Positions 11,760 through 22,989 of a stretch of 64,000 nt of DNA are shown piece by piece. Origin of the DNA: Siphonodentalium dalli (taxonomy: Eukaryota > Mollusca > Scaphopoda > Gadilida > Siphonodentaliidae); NCBI GenBank assembly GCA_032622095.1, contig CP136065.1:62601094-62665093 (forward strand), given 5' to 3'. Position 1 is the first letter of the stretch, and the number at the start of each line of letters is the position of its first letter. A program made the position numbers and the translations under genes. The notes under the pieces were generated by a model that did not search any database, was not told the DNA's origin, and saw nothing but the letters and a program-made list of their open reading frames with translations.

Positions 11760-13900
11760 GAAATATTTGCGAATGTCTGTCTGTCTGTCTGTGTTCTATA
11801 GAAATTCACAGGGGACCATCTAGATGATGCCAAAGGGGTCTACTAGGAGTAACTTTTTACGAGAAAGATAATGGTCGGGGTTAGAATTTTCGAAAGTCAC
11901 GCCGTTGTTGTCAGGGGCAGAAAAGGGGGGGGGGAGGGGCAGAAAAAAAATTGTCGCTGATTGTCACCAAACTTATATATAATCATCCCCATAATATGAG
12001 AAATGTAATGGTGTGGTTTAAATATGGCAAAAGTCGCGCCGTTCGCGTCAGGGGTGCCCGGAAGGGGGGAGGGGCAGAATTTTTTTCTGTCGCCGATTGC
12101 CACGAAACTTACATATAATCATACCTATGATATGAAGAATCCAACGGTGTGGTTTAAATATGTCAACAGTGGCGTCGTTCGAGTCAGGGATGCACGGAAG
12201 GGGAGAGGGGCACCCAAATTTATAAAACTAAATAGCGCCGATTTCCACCACATTGATATATATTCTTCTTCATGATACAAGGAATCTAATTGTGCGATTT
12301 AACAACGCCAAATTGTTGTCGTTTGGATGAGGGATTGGGAGGGGTGGGCACTAAATCTGATAATAATTGGTTTAGTAGCCGATTGCCACCACACTTATAC
12401 AAAATCATCCCCATGGTATGAGGAGTCTAATGGTGTGGCTTATATCTGTCAAATTTGGCCTCATTCGAGTCAGGGATGCATTGAAAGGGACAGGGGCACC
12501 ATAATTGATGCACAATTGTTTTAGCGTCAATTTCCACCAAATTAATGCACGTTCTTATCCATGATACGAGGAATCTAATCGTGTGATTTAAAGACGCCAT
12601 AGTGGTGATTTTTGTGTGAGAGATGGGGAGGGGACGGATTGGCACCAAATTTTATAAACAAAATTGTTTAGTCGCCGATTATCACCAAACTTATAAACAA
12701 TCATCACCATGATATCAGGAGTGTTATTGTGTGGTTTAAGGATATCACAAGTGGGGCCATTCGAGTCAGTGGTGTATAGGGATGAGAGGGACACAAAAAT
12801 TATATCTATATGTTTAGTGCAGATTTCCACCAGATTGATACACATTCTTCTCCGTGATATTAGGAATCTTATCGTGTGATTTAGATACACCAAATTGGTG
12901 CCCTATGGGGACCTTAAATTTTATACAAATTTGTATACTCGCCAATTTTCACCAATTTCACATATATGCATCTCTATAACTCTAATGAGCCTTAGTGTGC
13001 AGCTTGGGTCCGAAATAGGGACGGGGGGGTCACCAAACCTGATACAAAATATTTTTAGAACCAATTACCATCAAATTCAGACACGTTCTTCTCAAATGAT
13101 ACAAGAAATAAAATCGTGCTGTCTGTCTGTCTTTCTGTCTGTCTGTGTGCGATCTATATATAACTTCACGCGGTACAATCGAGATGGCACCAAGGCGTTC
13201 TAAGGGATGTAACTTTTTACAAGGAAGTTAATGGTGCGGGTTTAAATTTTCTAAAATGACGCTGTTGGTGTCAGGGGAAGAAAAGGGGGAGGTCGGCAAC
13301 ATTAAATAAATATGGTGAAATAGTTTTGTCGCCTATTTTCACCAAACGAATACATAATCACCTCCGCAATGTGGCGTTGTTCGAGTCAGCGTTGCACCAA
13401 CAATTGATTCAATAAACAATTTTAGCCCAGATTTCCACCAAATTGATATATTATTCTCCTATATGATACGAGGAATATCATCGTGTGATTTAAAGACGCC
13501 AAATTGCCGTCGTTTGGGTGAGAGATGTGGAGTCATAACTATTCTCAGAATTTGTTTTGTTGCTGATTACCACCAAACATATAATCATCGCCAGTATATC
13601 ATGCACCCATGAGTCTAATGGGCGTGGTTTAAATATGTCAAAAAAGGCAAAAGCTGATACAAATATATTTGGCACTAATTTCCACTAAATTCATACACTT
13701 TCTTCTCAAATGATATACCATGAATTAAATCACATTTGGTGTCCTTTGCGTCACGGATTGCGAGCGGATATGCACTATTATTGATCAGATTGCTATTCGC
13801 CGATATCCACATATAAGTTATATATAGTCACCCAGGCCATCTCCATATCATATTAAGGAGTTTTGGGCGTTCACATTTCACAATCCCGACAAATGGTGAC
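11760..13900. repeat. Degenerate tandem repeats of about 145/290 bp with CTGT microsatellites
   Basis: A repeating theme 'gccgatt-ccaccaaa-ttatata-aatcatccccatgatatgaggagtctaatggtgtgg' recurs with 'gattcgagtcagggatgca'. Positions of 'atttccacca' (about 12241, 12530, 12821, 13431) give a period near 290 bp made of two similar halves. A block beginning with CTGTCTGTCTG and running into 'taactttttac' occurs twice (about 11770-11945 and 13115-13290). Small open frames here run through the repeats and are not genes. Confidence 0.8.
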
Positions 13901-14814
13901 CAACTCAAGTCACTTGAACAATTATATCTTCTTAACTGTCATATGTATATGGGGATGATAATCAGGGCATTCACACAATGAGCTAGCAAAAAGAGATACA
14001 TAGAAGAAGCATTAAACGTATATTGATCATTCTATTGAAGAGATACTTATATTTGTGCAAACTGAGAGACATCGAACTGTCAGAGGATTGCATATATATT
14101 AGAACAAAATTGAGTCTGTTCGATTCAATACAGTTTCCAGAAAAAAGTTACAATTTGTCAAGAGATATGGATGGCCTGTTTCTTCTGATATACAAGAAAT
14201 GCAGTTAGTAGCACAAGACTTTTCAGGATCCCCCAATACTGACATCTGACAAGGATTTTAGAACAGACTCATCGACTGACATAAACAACTCAAAATCTCG
14301 CTTTGTGCCTGGCACATAAAGCTGATATACGTACGCAACAACAGTTCGTTTAAACTGAGAATATTTAGCCAATGTATGTATATAGCACCAATATATAGCA
14401 CCTGGAAATTTCGTTGAAACATCTGTATCTTCATGGAGATATGATAGACAGTCCTCGAGATCTTAGTCCAACCCACTAGATTGACTGGTACATCTCAATA
14501 CGTAAAACCCAATTGTCATATTTTATTTATGCGAACTAATGTGTTTATGATGTTCATGTATCATATTATAACGTCTGATGTATACGCAGTTGTAAATAAA
14601 TAAATACTTCATTATTGGTGGAACGGATTAATCGCGACAAACAGAATAACAACTGACAAGGTGAGCCACTACTTATATTCCATGACTGTAATAATCATGT
14701 TTTGTGATGCTATTTGAATATACAATTTATGAGAAAACGTATAGCACTTTAAGCGAGAGTATTCTCTATTCCCAACAAATATCCACAACATACAGAGGGT
14801 TTCACATCGCATTA
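13901..14814. other. Non-repetitive stretch between the repeats and the Helitron-like terminus
   Basis: No recognisable protein. If the terminus at 14843 belongs to the same element as the tandem repeats at 11.76-13.9 kb, this is its internal 3' region. Confidence 0.35.
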
Positions 14815-14843
14815 ACCTGGGCAACGCCGGGTAACCCTGCTAG
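14815..14843 (+). other. Helitron-like 3' terminus (hairpin plus CTAG)
   Basis: ACCTGGGCAACGCCGGGT forms a 6-bp stem (one G-T pair) and is followed 7 bases later by CTAG and then T. A GC-rich hairpin a few bases before CTRR-T is the usual 3' end of Helitrons. No Rep/helicase frame is present, so this would be a non-autonomous copy. The 5' end was not located. Confidence 0.6.
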
Positions 14844-15084
14844 TAATTCAATAAAATAAATAAATAAAGTACATGTTATGGTAAACATGTCAGTGTTTAC
14901 GTTGTTATTTGTCTGATTTTAAGGATAACTGACACGTGCATGTAGGTGAGTGCATGGTTTCACACTTATATTAGTATTTAGTTGATGAATACATGTGCGT
15001 TGGTCACAATTGTTACTTTTATAGAAATCATACTCGCATCATAGTGTTTAGAACTCGCGATGGAACTTAGATGGCGTAAGCCAT

Positions 15085-15325
15085 GTGAGGCCACCCCCCC
15101 CTTTTCGTACGCCGTATTCCATGCCCGGTTATGAGGTACGCCGTATTCCGGCCCCTCTGTTTGGAGGTATTCGGTATTCCAAATATACCGGTATTCGTGC
15201 GCCGACCTTCCAAAAAATGAAGTTTTCATATATTTTTATGTATTCCATATGGCTGTTAACTGGTATTCCGTATTCCACTCTCTGTATTAAGTGGTATTCC
15301 GTATTCCATGGGGGGTGGGGTGGGG
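15085..15325. repeat. Low-complexity 'gtattccgtattcca' repeats
   Basis: Irregularly spaced copies of GTATTCCGTATTCCA and variants in direct orientation. Overlapping open frames reflect the repeat. No gene evidence. Confidence 0.7.
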
Positions 15326-15329
15326 TCCT

Positions 15330-16840
15330 CCCATATGCTACTAAGTTTAAATGGATCTAGTTCCGACGATACGTAAAAATAGATGTATCGGTCCGCAAAG
15401 TACCATCCTTCCGGTAGTGATATTTCGCAGTGATAACGGAGATGACGCTGCATGGAGTTTGTAAGTTTGGTTGCGTTGACCTCGTGCTGTCATTGTACAA
15501 TATATACTACATTTCCTCTCTCATATTCCCAGCAATAACTCAAATATTCAGTTAAAGTGATTTGAAACAAGCGACACACAATAAATAGACTTGCTTTACT
15601 TGCTTCAATAAATATTGCCAACAAACACGCAATTCTTTCATATGAATTAAGGATATCCTAAACTTAACAGAGTTGAAATTTCATCCAATATGGCCGATTA
15701 AAAAAAAAAAGAATGAGCTCTAATTCACTATAATGTTTGCAAAATGGCCACAATGAACCAACACAACATACTAATTATAAAACATAGATATTTTTTAATG
15801 TAAAACGTTCTCCCAGCTTACTGGAATCAATATAAAGAAATTATGAAATAATTGTTGTTTTCAATTTTACACTATGATACTGTACTCATATCTGGAAAAT
15901 TACTGAAAGTGTTTAGTATAATAGTTTGCCGATAGGTCCTACGATATTCCCATATATTGAGAGGGACCTTGTTTTTTGTTATAATGTTTCTTGTGTCATA
16001 AACTGAACGTGTAAAAGGTGGCCCTATTGGAAATATCCGCTCGATATGCCAAATCAACAGCGACACTCGAAAAATAGAGAACTTAAATTTTTAGTTAACA
16101 GATACTAAAATATGTGAATATACAATCACCACCATTTGCAATTTATTTACTTTATGACCAAAAACTAACCTTAGAACATCGCCGATTTAAATGAAAATTC
16201 CCCAGAAAGGAGATATTGAAGGCAAACTTTGACATACTGGATTGTAAACATCGCGGGACTAACAACTTGGAATACTCTCAAAACTAAATTTGTCACAAGT
16301 ATAAAATAGTTCACCCTTTAAATAAGTTTGTTTTTACACAAGGCACATCACCTGAATACGCATTAGATCGACAAGTTGACAACCTAAGACAATGTATACA
16401 AATATAAACAGAAATTATGAAATATTGTGTAGACCTATCAGGTACTATTTTGTTAGAGTGCAGGCATTCCCGGTCTTTCCCAAATCTATTTTTAGTGCAG
16501 CATGCGTTATCCTCTTTGCAGAGCTTTGCAGAGGCGAAATATTCTTATTATACGCAATCAAAACAAAGGTATACTCATCATATACAGCGGAAATAATCTG
16601 CGACATCTATAATACATGCAGGTATAGATAACTGCGGAAATTCATTTTAGGGCTGTTGTACTGTTTGGTCAACTTTCTCTGAAAAACAAAAACATGTCGA
16701 AATATGGTTTTGGATTCGGTTTGATGTATAACTAAATGAGTTCAAAAATATAAAAAAAGAAGATATTAGTGGTAATTATATTATAATTATGTCTAATTAT
16801 ACTATAATTATGTCAAATTATAATATACACTAGCTTCTTA
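15330..16840. other. Unannotated AT-rich DNA
   Basis: Only short unrelated open frames (up to about 80 codons) without recognisable domains. Nothing else noted. Confidence 0.5.
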
Positions 16841-16983
16841 TTGTTTTTCAACTTTATCATCATCATCTTTCATCATCATCTTTATTTGAGAACGAGTCTG
16901 ACTCTTAGTCCCCGTTAATAATATAATCATTTACAATTTCGATATCACAATACATTGAGTAATACTGATTTCACTGGAGTGCA

Positions 16984-17793
16984 CTATTTCCAAGTATAAT
17001 GTTCCACTATCCGATTACCTTCCAAGCGGAAGTTCCTAGTAGGGTAAACGTTCTGTTTCCTTTTCAGTTCTATGCGGAGTTCATAAAGCTGTTCCATTTG
17101 CGTTTTCGTGAGATCTAAATTAAAGTATATTTTTTCACTGCTTGTTGTTTTATTGTCCTTTTTATTGTATCCGACAGCATCACGAATCATTTTGTCTCGA
17201 GTTTGTTTATTTTTCAGGACTATCTTGACCTGTCGATTTTTATTCGAAAACCTGTTGCCAAGTCTGTAAAAGGACAAGACATCGCTGTCGTTAAATTTTG
17301 ACATTTCTTGTATTTTATTGCTTATAATGTGCCAGTCCTGTTCTCTTGAAGTTGAATATTCTTTTGTTTGTGGCAATTCGGGTATATTTGCTATCACGAT
17401 GTTGTGGTTGTTTGATTCTGAAAATCCGGTTGGTTCTTTATATGCGTTCATGGGGTTTTTAAGTTTTTCTTCTATAATAGTTTCTAGCATAGTCTGTTTT
17501 TCTTGTATTTCTGTTCGCTGCTGTTCAAATAATCGTTTGTTTTTCTTGTCGAATTCTTTTATTAGTTTTTCTGATTTTCTTTTTGATGCCTCTAATTGCG
17601 TGTATGTTTCTCCCCGTTCAGTAGTTTGTTTTTCTTCACATCTATTTACTCTTTTTTCTAGTTTCAACATATTTGACTCTATTTTCTGTAATCTCTTTTC
17701 CATTTCTGAAGTGTGTTTTTTCCATTTTTGTGCTGTACTTCTTTTCGAAGTTCTCAATGTGCTGATCCACTTTAATTTTGATACACGCATCAA
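16984..17793 (-). pseudogene. LINE ORF1 C-terminal part: coiled coil, RRM-like and C-terminal domain
   Basis: A 269-codon open frame; the first ~25 residues probably lie out of the true frame. Residues about 25-115 are heptad-rich (MEKRLQKIESNMLKLEKRV and following), predicting a coiled coil for trimerisation or dimerisation. An RRM-like section follows, with NIVIANIPE near residue 131 and 'SFYRLGNR ... VKIVLKNK' further on. A basic C-terminal domain (IYFNLDLTKTQMEQLYELR, near residue 219) completes the L1/CR1-type ORF1 plan. It ends at TAG (16984-16986), with the element's short 3' tail directly after. Together with the PHD part at 17866-18225 it makes one decayed ORF1. Confidence 0.75.
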
Positions 17794-17865
17794 ATTTGTC
17801 CATATTTGCTATTTCTTTTTCCAGCAACTTTTCGATGTGTAACATCCAAATACCCATATCCTCAG

Positions 17866-18225
17866 TTATAATTGTTCCCGCGTTTTTGATTGTCCTTTCC
17901 TGCTAACCTGTTCCATATTTGGTATCAATTCTTCTTTTGTTTCCCGGTTATTCCGTTTAGTGTCATCGTTTGTTTCCTGGCCACTGTGGCATTTATTCTG
18001 GCTGTCGCTTTTGTTTCTACATTTCTTGCACGACCACAAAATACTACTTGATGTATTTAGTATATCTATTGAGTCCTCCGCATCTATCCCTTGACATCTG
18101 AAATGGTAGTGCTGCTTACAAAAGTCACAAACAATCCTGTGTTTCTTTATCTTGAATTTTCCGTTACAGGAATAACAGTTTTCTTGTCCTGTATTCTGCA
18201 AATGTTTCCTTGTCTCTGCCGACAT
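17866..18225 (-). pseudogene. LINE ORF1 N-terminal part with PHD-type zinc finger
   Basis: 119 codons from ATG at 18225. Residues about 17-70 show the metal-ligand order of a PHD finger: CYSC, then CDFCKQHYHFRC, then WSCKKC (Cys4-His-Cys3). PHD fingers occur at the N-terminus of ORF1 proteins in several animal LINE groups (CR1/L2 and relatives). A Lys/Glu-rich tail follows and ends at a TAA (17866-17868). Coherent sequence then resumes in another frame from 17857 (leucine/lysine-rich, about 70 codons) before returning to the first frame at about 17720, so the reading frame is broken twice. Presumed role of the intact family protein: RNA binding in the retrotransposition particle. As the host of this domain is a mobile element, no chromatin role should be assumed. 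Confidence 0.75.
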
Positions 18226-19330
18226 CTTTCACAAACTAATAGGAAATTCGTCCTCGCTTAATATAGCCGTTGCTATGCATCCACCGTTGTTTCAGTCGCT
18301 TATTGAAATGTTCAACACCAGAAAACATAATATTCCGTGATGTTGACACAAAATACTTTCAAATTTCCAAAGATGTACTTTTCCATGTTCTTTTTATCTT
18401 CGTGACTATAATGTCTTGACGTTATTCCATTGTTTTTGTTTATTTTACGGTGTTATTTACGGAGCAATTTATTTTGCAACCGAGCTGGCTATTGTGACGT
18501 CATGCATTGGATAATTTCAGTTAGAAAATCTATATGAATATATGCCAGGCCATTTGTATCAATTTGCACCAGGATCACAATATATGATGCATCTGACATC
18601 TTAGTGAATCTTGCAATTTTCTTCTTAAATATGTTATAAAGTATCAGTTTTGAATGAGGTATTGGAGAAATAGGAGCAAAATAGCCTCTTACATCCTTAT
18701 GATACAGCTCACTACATTGCCAACCTGGCTTCCCATACCAGAAAATAGCACAAACAGCAAATGGCTACATATTTGTGTTAAACTGATGGGGTGGCGTAAA
18801 CTCAATGTAGTTGTAGCTAAAATTGTGAGTTATTTAAACAAAATAGTGTCCCTCTACTCATCCTGGAATACTAACTATAAGATGCCACAATAATTATATA
18901 TATGTTTTGCTTTATTAGTTTTGACTTCTGGTGATTGGCGTACATTCACTCTCTTTCTAGTTGATTTTCTCAATCGAATTTACCTTTTAAAAATACTGAT
19001 GTGACACCAAAATAATATTCAATCATATTCCTATGTGCTTGTGAACTTCCACGTACATCGGAGTCGCAGTCTTGCAATGGCTGTCATTCATCGAAATGAG
19101 GGGTATAAAACTCATTCGACCATCAAGTTTACAAGTTTTCAAGTTTTAATCATTAACTATATCTCTCTCTTCACATTTGTGATAAGAGAGTATACATGAC
19201 TTACATAAGCAAGTGAGTGGCATAAAATATGTATATATATATATATATTGACACACATGTATAATGAAAGTAACAATACATAAATGCAATAATACGTAAT
19301 TGAATGTAACATCTTTGTCACGTTTACGAT
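18226..19330. other. Unannotated DNA, possible LINE 5' UTR then AT-rich spacer
   Basis: The first part may be the 5' UTR of the minus-strand LINE derivative. A TA microsatellite lies at about 19230-19250. No supported gene. 'tgacaccaaaataat' at about 19002 matches the motif at 10866. Confidence 0.4.
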
Positions 19331-19615
19331 ATCTTTAAATAAAGTGACCCTCTTTGGCAAATCATCTCGTTTATTTATCGGTGATTTGTTTGCGACGAAC
19401 GAAGGACTGTTTTTTATATTTGCGTAGTTCAGGCGTCGTGTTTTACGAAATTACACACCGATTGTGTTGTCTATTTGTGACTGTATAGCTTAATTATGAT
19501 TTATTAATATGGGTGTAGTGACCAGGTCGTGGCATAATAATGTGCACTAGTTAGATATAGTGATGTACGGTAATATGTCTTTAAAATTGTTTTATTTCAG
19601 AGAGTCCCATGATAT
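19331..19615 (+). promoter_or_regulatory. Conserved 5' region of zinc-finger locus 1 (paralogous to 46985-47280)
   Basis: Shares with 46.98-47.28 kb, in the same order: 'aaagtgac-ctc-ttggca', 'tagttcag-cgt-gtgttttacgaaatt', 'ga-gtcgtg' and 'aattgttttatttcag'. The last is a good branch/polypyrimidine/AG splice acceptor (AG at about 19600). I infer an upstream non-coding exon or promoter and an intron ending here. The exact donor is not assigned. Confidence 0.5.
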
Positions 19616-19945
19616 TCTGATGCCTTTAATTACTTATGGCTCTGATATCGAGACTGGCAACAGCATACCCAAGACTCAAGTTCAACAGGATAAATTTTCT
19701 CTTACTAAGCAAGGGGGGATCCAATGTCCCAGACATATTGATATCAACAGATGGCGCAGTTTCAGTTAATCGGGTAATTCTAAATATCAGGGAGGACTGT
19801 TTTTTTTTGTATAAGAAAGGGTGCAACTCGAGGTTGCAGTGCATATGCAGGATAAACAAGGCCAGCTAATGAGTGTGAGGGGCGTACATATGTAGACAGC
19901 CACATTCGGGTGTGAGTTCTGATAAATTCACTGTATCACCCTGAG

Positions 19946-20953
19946 GTGTGCCTAAGGATATTCACCGAGTCGGCTGAACTCAAAAGAAACACAATGGACA
20001 ATGCGGCAGAGAAGCCGTATCAGTGTGATTTGTGCCTTAAGAGATTCGCCCGTTCGGGTAATCTGAAATCACACATGCGGATCCATTCGGGAGAGAAATC
20101 TTATCAATGTGACGTGTGTCTTAAGAGATTCGCTTGTAAATGTGATCTAAAAAGACACATGGGGATCCACTCGGGAGAGAAATCTCATCAGTGTGATGTG
20201 TGTCTTAAGAGATTCACTCAATATGCTGCCCTGACTCAACACATGAGGGTCCATATGGGAGAGAAATCTTATAAGTGTGATTTGTGTCTTAAGAGATTCG
20301 TTCTGTCAGGTAATCTGACTCAACACATGAGGATCCATTCGGGGGAGAAATCTTATCAATGTGACGTGTGTCTTAACAGATTCGCTCGTTCAGATAATCT
20401 GACTCAACACATGAGGATCCATACGGGAGAGAAATCTTATCAGTGTGACGTGTGTCTTAAGAAATTCTCTCGTAAAGGTGATCTAAAAAGACACATAAGG
20501 ATACACTCGGGAGAGAAATCTTATCAGTGTGACGTGTGTTTTAAGAAATTCTCTCGTAAAGATGATATAAAAAGACACACGAGGATACACTCGGGAGAGA
20601 AATCTCATCAGTGTGATGTTTGTCTTAACAAATTCGCTCAGTCTGGTAGTCTGAAAAGACACACGAGGATACACTCTGGAGAGAAATCTTATCAATGTGA
20701 CGTGTGTCTTAAGAGATTCGCTCGTTCAGCTCATCTGACTCAACACATGAGGATCCATACGGGAGAGAAATCTTATCAGTGTGACGTGTGTCTTAAGAAA
20801 TTATCTCGTAAAGGTGATCTAAAAAGACACACGATGATACACTCGGGAGAGAAATCTCATCAGTGTGACGTGTGTTTTAAGAAATTCGCTCAGTCTGGTA
20901 ATCTGAAAACACACATGAGGATCCACACGGAAGATAAATCTTTATCAATGTGA
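19946..20953 (+). CDS. C2H2 zinc-finger protein, 11 tandem fingers
   Basis: 335 codons. The first 16 residues (CLRIFTESAELKR) are a remnant of a decayed finger; a more natural start is the ATG at 19994. From about residue 25 eleven regular 28-residue fingers follow, each of the form YQCDVCLKRF-x5-L-x2-H-x3-H. Zinc ligands (CxxC ... HxxxH) are intact in all eleven. The linkers are mostly SGEKS rather than the classical TGEKP. Finger blocks 5-8 and 9-11 resemble each other, indicating internal duplication. Expected role: sequence-specific DNA binding in the nucleus; target unknown. No KRAB, BTB or other effector domain is visible. The frame ends through one extra T near 20940-20943, after which in-register fingers continue in another frame, so the original protein was longer. 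Either a truncated functional gene or an early pseudogene. Confidence 0.85.
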   Translation: MCLRIFTESAELKRNTMDNAAEKPYQCDLCLKRFARSGNLKSHMRIHSGEKSYQCDVCLKRFACKCDLKRHMGIHSGEKSHQCDVCLKRFTQYAALTQHMRVHMGEKSYKCDLCLKRFVLSGNLTQHMRIHSGEKSYQCDVCLNRFARSDNLTQHMRIHTGEKSYQCDVCLKKFSRKGDLKRHIRIHSGEKSYQCDVCFKKFSRKDDIKRHTRIHSGEKSHQCDVCLNKFAQSGSLKRHTRIHSGEKSYQCDVCLKRFARSAHLTQHMRIHTGEKSYQCDVCLKKLSRKGDLKRHTMIHSGEKSHQCDVCFKKFAQSGNLKTHMRIHTEDKSLSM

Positions 20954-22870
20954 CGTGTGTCTTAATAAATTCACTCATTCAGGCAATCTAACTGAACACA
21001 TGAGGATCCATACTGGAGAGAAATCTTATCAGTGTGACGTGTGTCTTCAGAAATTTAACGAGTCGGTTGAACTAAAAATCACATGAGGGTCAACACAAGA
21101 GAGAAACATTTTCAATGTGACGTTTGTCTAAATAGGTTCACAGAATCAGCTAAATTGAAAATACACATGAGGATCCATAAAGGAGAGAAACCGTTTGAAT
21201 GTGACGTGTGTCTTAATAGATTCACCCGGTCAAGTAGTCTAAAAACACACACGAGGGTCCATAAGGGAGATAATGATCAGTGCGGCGTGTGCCATAAGAG
21301 ATTCTTTCTGTCAGATTCGCTTGGCCTGGTGTTCTGAAAACACATAATTATGAGGATTCATTCTGGAGAGAAATGTTATCAGTGTGACGTGTGTCTTAAG
21401 AAATTCACCCAATCTGGTAACCTGACTCAAAACATGAGGGTCCACACGGGAGATAAATTTGATCAGTGTGACGTGTGTCTTAAGAAATTGACCCAATCTA
21501 GTAACCTGAAAACACACATGAGGATCCACACGGAATAGAAATCTTATCAATGTGACGTGTGTCGAAAAACACACATGAGCGTCCATACGGGAGAGAAATA
21601 TTTGTCAGTGTAAATAGAGTGTAATTTGTGTCTTAAGCAATTCACTGTCGTGTAATCTGAGTAAACACACGAGGACCCACACGGGAGAGAAATCTTATCA
21701 ATGTGACGTGTGTCTTAATAGATTCGCCCAGTCATGTAATCTGAAAACACACATCAGGATCGACACGGAAGAGAAATCCTATCACTGTGACGCGTGTCTT
21801 AACAGTAACCTAAAAACACACATAAGCGTCCATACGGGAGAGAAACAGTTGTCAATGTAAATAGAGTGTAATTTGTATCGTAAGCAATTCACTGCCTCGT
21901 GTACTCTGAGTAAACACATAAGGAACCACACGGGAAAGATACATCAGTTCACGCAATCCGATACTTTGACCAAGAACACAAAAATTCACACAGTTGAGTA
22001 ATAATATCATTGTGGTGTGTTATGAAATTCACTGGATCTATCGATTTGAGAAAACACATGCGGTTCCACACAGGAGAGAAACTGTATTGATGTGATGTGT
22101 TAGTGTATCCGCAAACTCTCAAAACGCGAATGGAAATACACACGGCGGCGACAGTCACTATCTGCTACTGTGAAGACGCGAACAGAAAATACACACTGGC
22201 GTGCCGGCTATATCAATGTGATGACTGTCTTAGGAACTTCGTGGTATTCGCTACTATGATGACGCACATGCCCGGAAACCCACACGACGGGGTGACCATT
22301 TCAATGAGATGTGTTTTAAGAACTTCAGTGTATCGGCTACTCCGGCGACGCACATTCAAATACAACCGATCGGGTGACAGATGCTTCTGTGTGGAGATAC
22401 GCCCGCGCGTGTAGACTATATCAATGTGGCGTTGTGATGTGCGTCTTAAGAACTTCAGTGTGACCGCTACCCCGAAGACACAGATGGAGATACGCACGGG
22501 CGTGTAGACAATAGCAATGTGGTGTGTGTCTTAGGAACTTCAATGTGACCGCTAGTCTGAAGACGTATACATGGAAATACGCACGGACGGGTAGACGATA
22601 TCAATGTGATGTGTGTCTTAAGAACTTCAATGTGACCGCTATTCCCAAGACACAGATGGAGATACGCACGGGCGTGTAGACAACAGCAATGTGGTGTGTG
22701 TCTTAAGAACTTCAATGTGACCGCTAGTCTGAAGACGTATACATGGAAATACGCACGGACGGGTAGACCATATCAATTGTGTGTCTTAAGAATTTCAGTG
22801 TGTCTGCTACGCTGACGACGCATATTGAAATACAAACGGGTGGGTGAGAGATGTTGTCAGTGTAACGAGT
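20954..22870 (+). pseudogene. Decayed C2H2 finger array downstream of zinc-finger ORF 1
   Basis: Finger code continues but is broken repeatedly. Two good fingers follow in the +1 frame (about 20944-21065), then a one-base loss near 21073. An 84-codon open piece with two to three fingers is at 21083-21337; another with two fingers is at 21350-21538, ended by TAG in place of GAG in the linker. Fragments with 'gacgtgtgtctt' and 'cacacgggagagaaa' continue to 22080. From 22140 to 22870 only the roughly 84-85-bp spacing and 'tgtgtcttaagaacttca' / 'atacgcacggacggg' landmarks survive. Decay increases with distance from the intact ORF. Confidence 0.85.
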
Positions 22871-22989
22871 AATTTCACGCTTCTTTCTCATTGAAATCTC
22901 TCACGAGGATCAACCCCAGAAAGACGCCATGATTGTCACGCTTGTATCAAGGATGTATTCTGCGTTCCAAAACTCACTTTACAATTAAC

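Larger units (their letters stand above)
16845..18225 (-). mobile_element. ORF1-only LINE derivative
   Basis: Read on the minus strand, a PHD-finger/coiled-coil/RRM-like ORF1 (18225 to 16984) is followed within about 125 bp by a LINE-like 3' end: TCAAATAAAGATGATGATG and further GATGATG runs (about 16885 down to 16850). No endonuclease or reverse transcriptase lies between. The layout resembles 'half-LINE' elements such as mammalian HAL1, which keep only ORF1 and use another element's machinery. Internal deletion of ORF2 is the alternative. ORF1 here carries two frame disruptions, so this copy is not intact. Confidence 0.65.

Noticed and set aside
17866-18225. Stand-alone PHD-finger chromatin reader gene
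   Set aside because: The finger is followed by coiled-coil and RRM-like LINE ORF1 sequence and a LINE tail, so it belongs to a retrotransposon.
20483-22715. Minus-strand frames opposite the zinc-finger arrays
   Set aside because: Shadows of the finger repeats (regular 28-residue periodicity of antisense text) with no independent domain; likewise at 47.78-48.96 kb.
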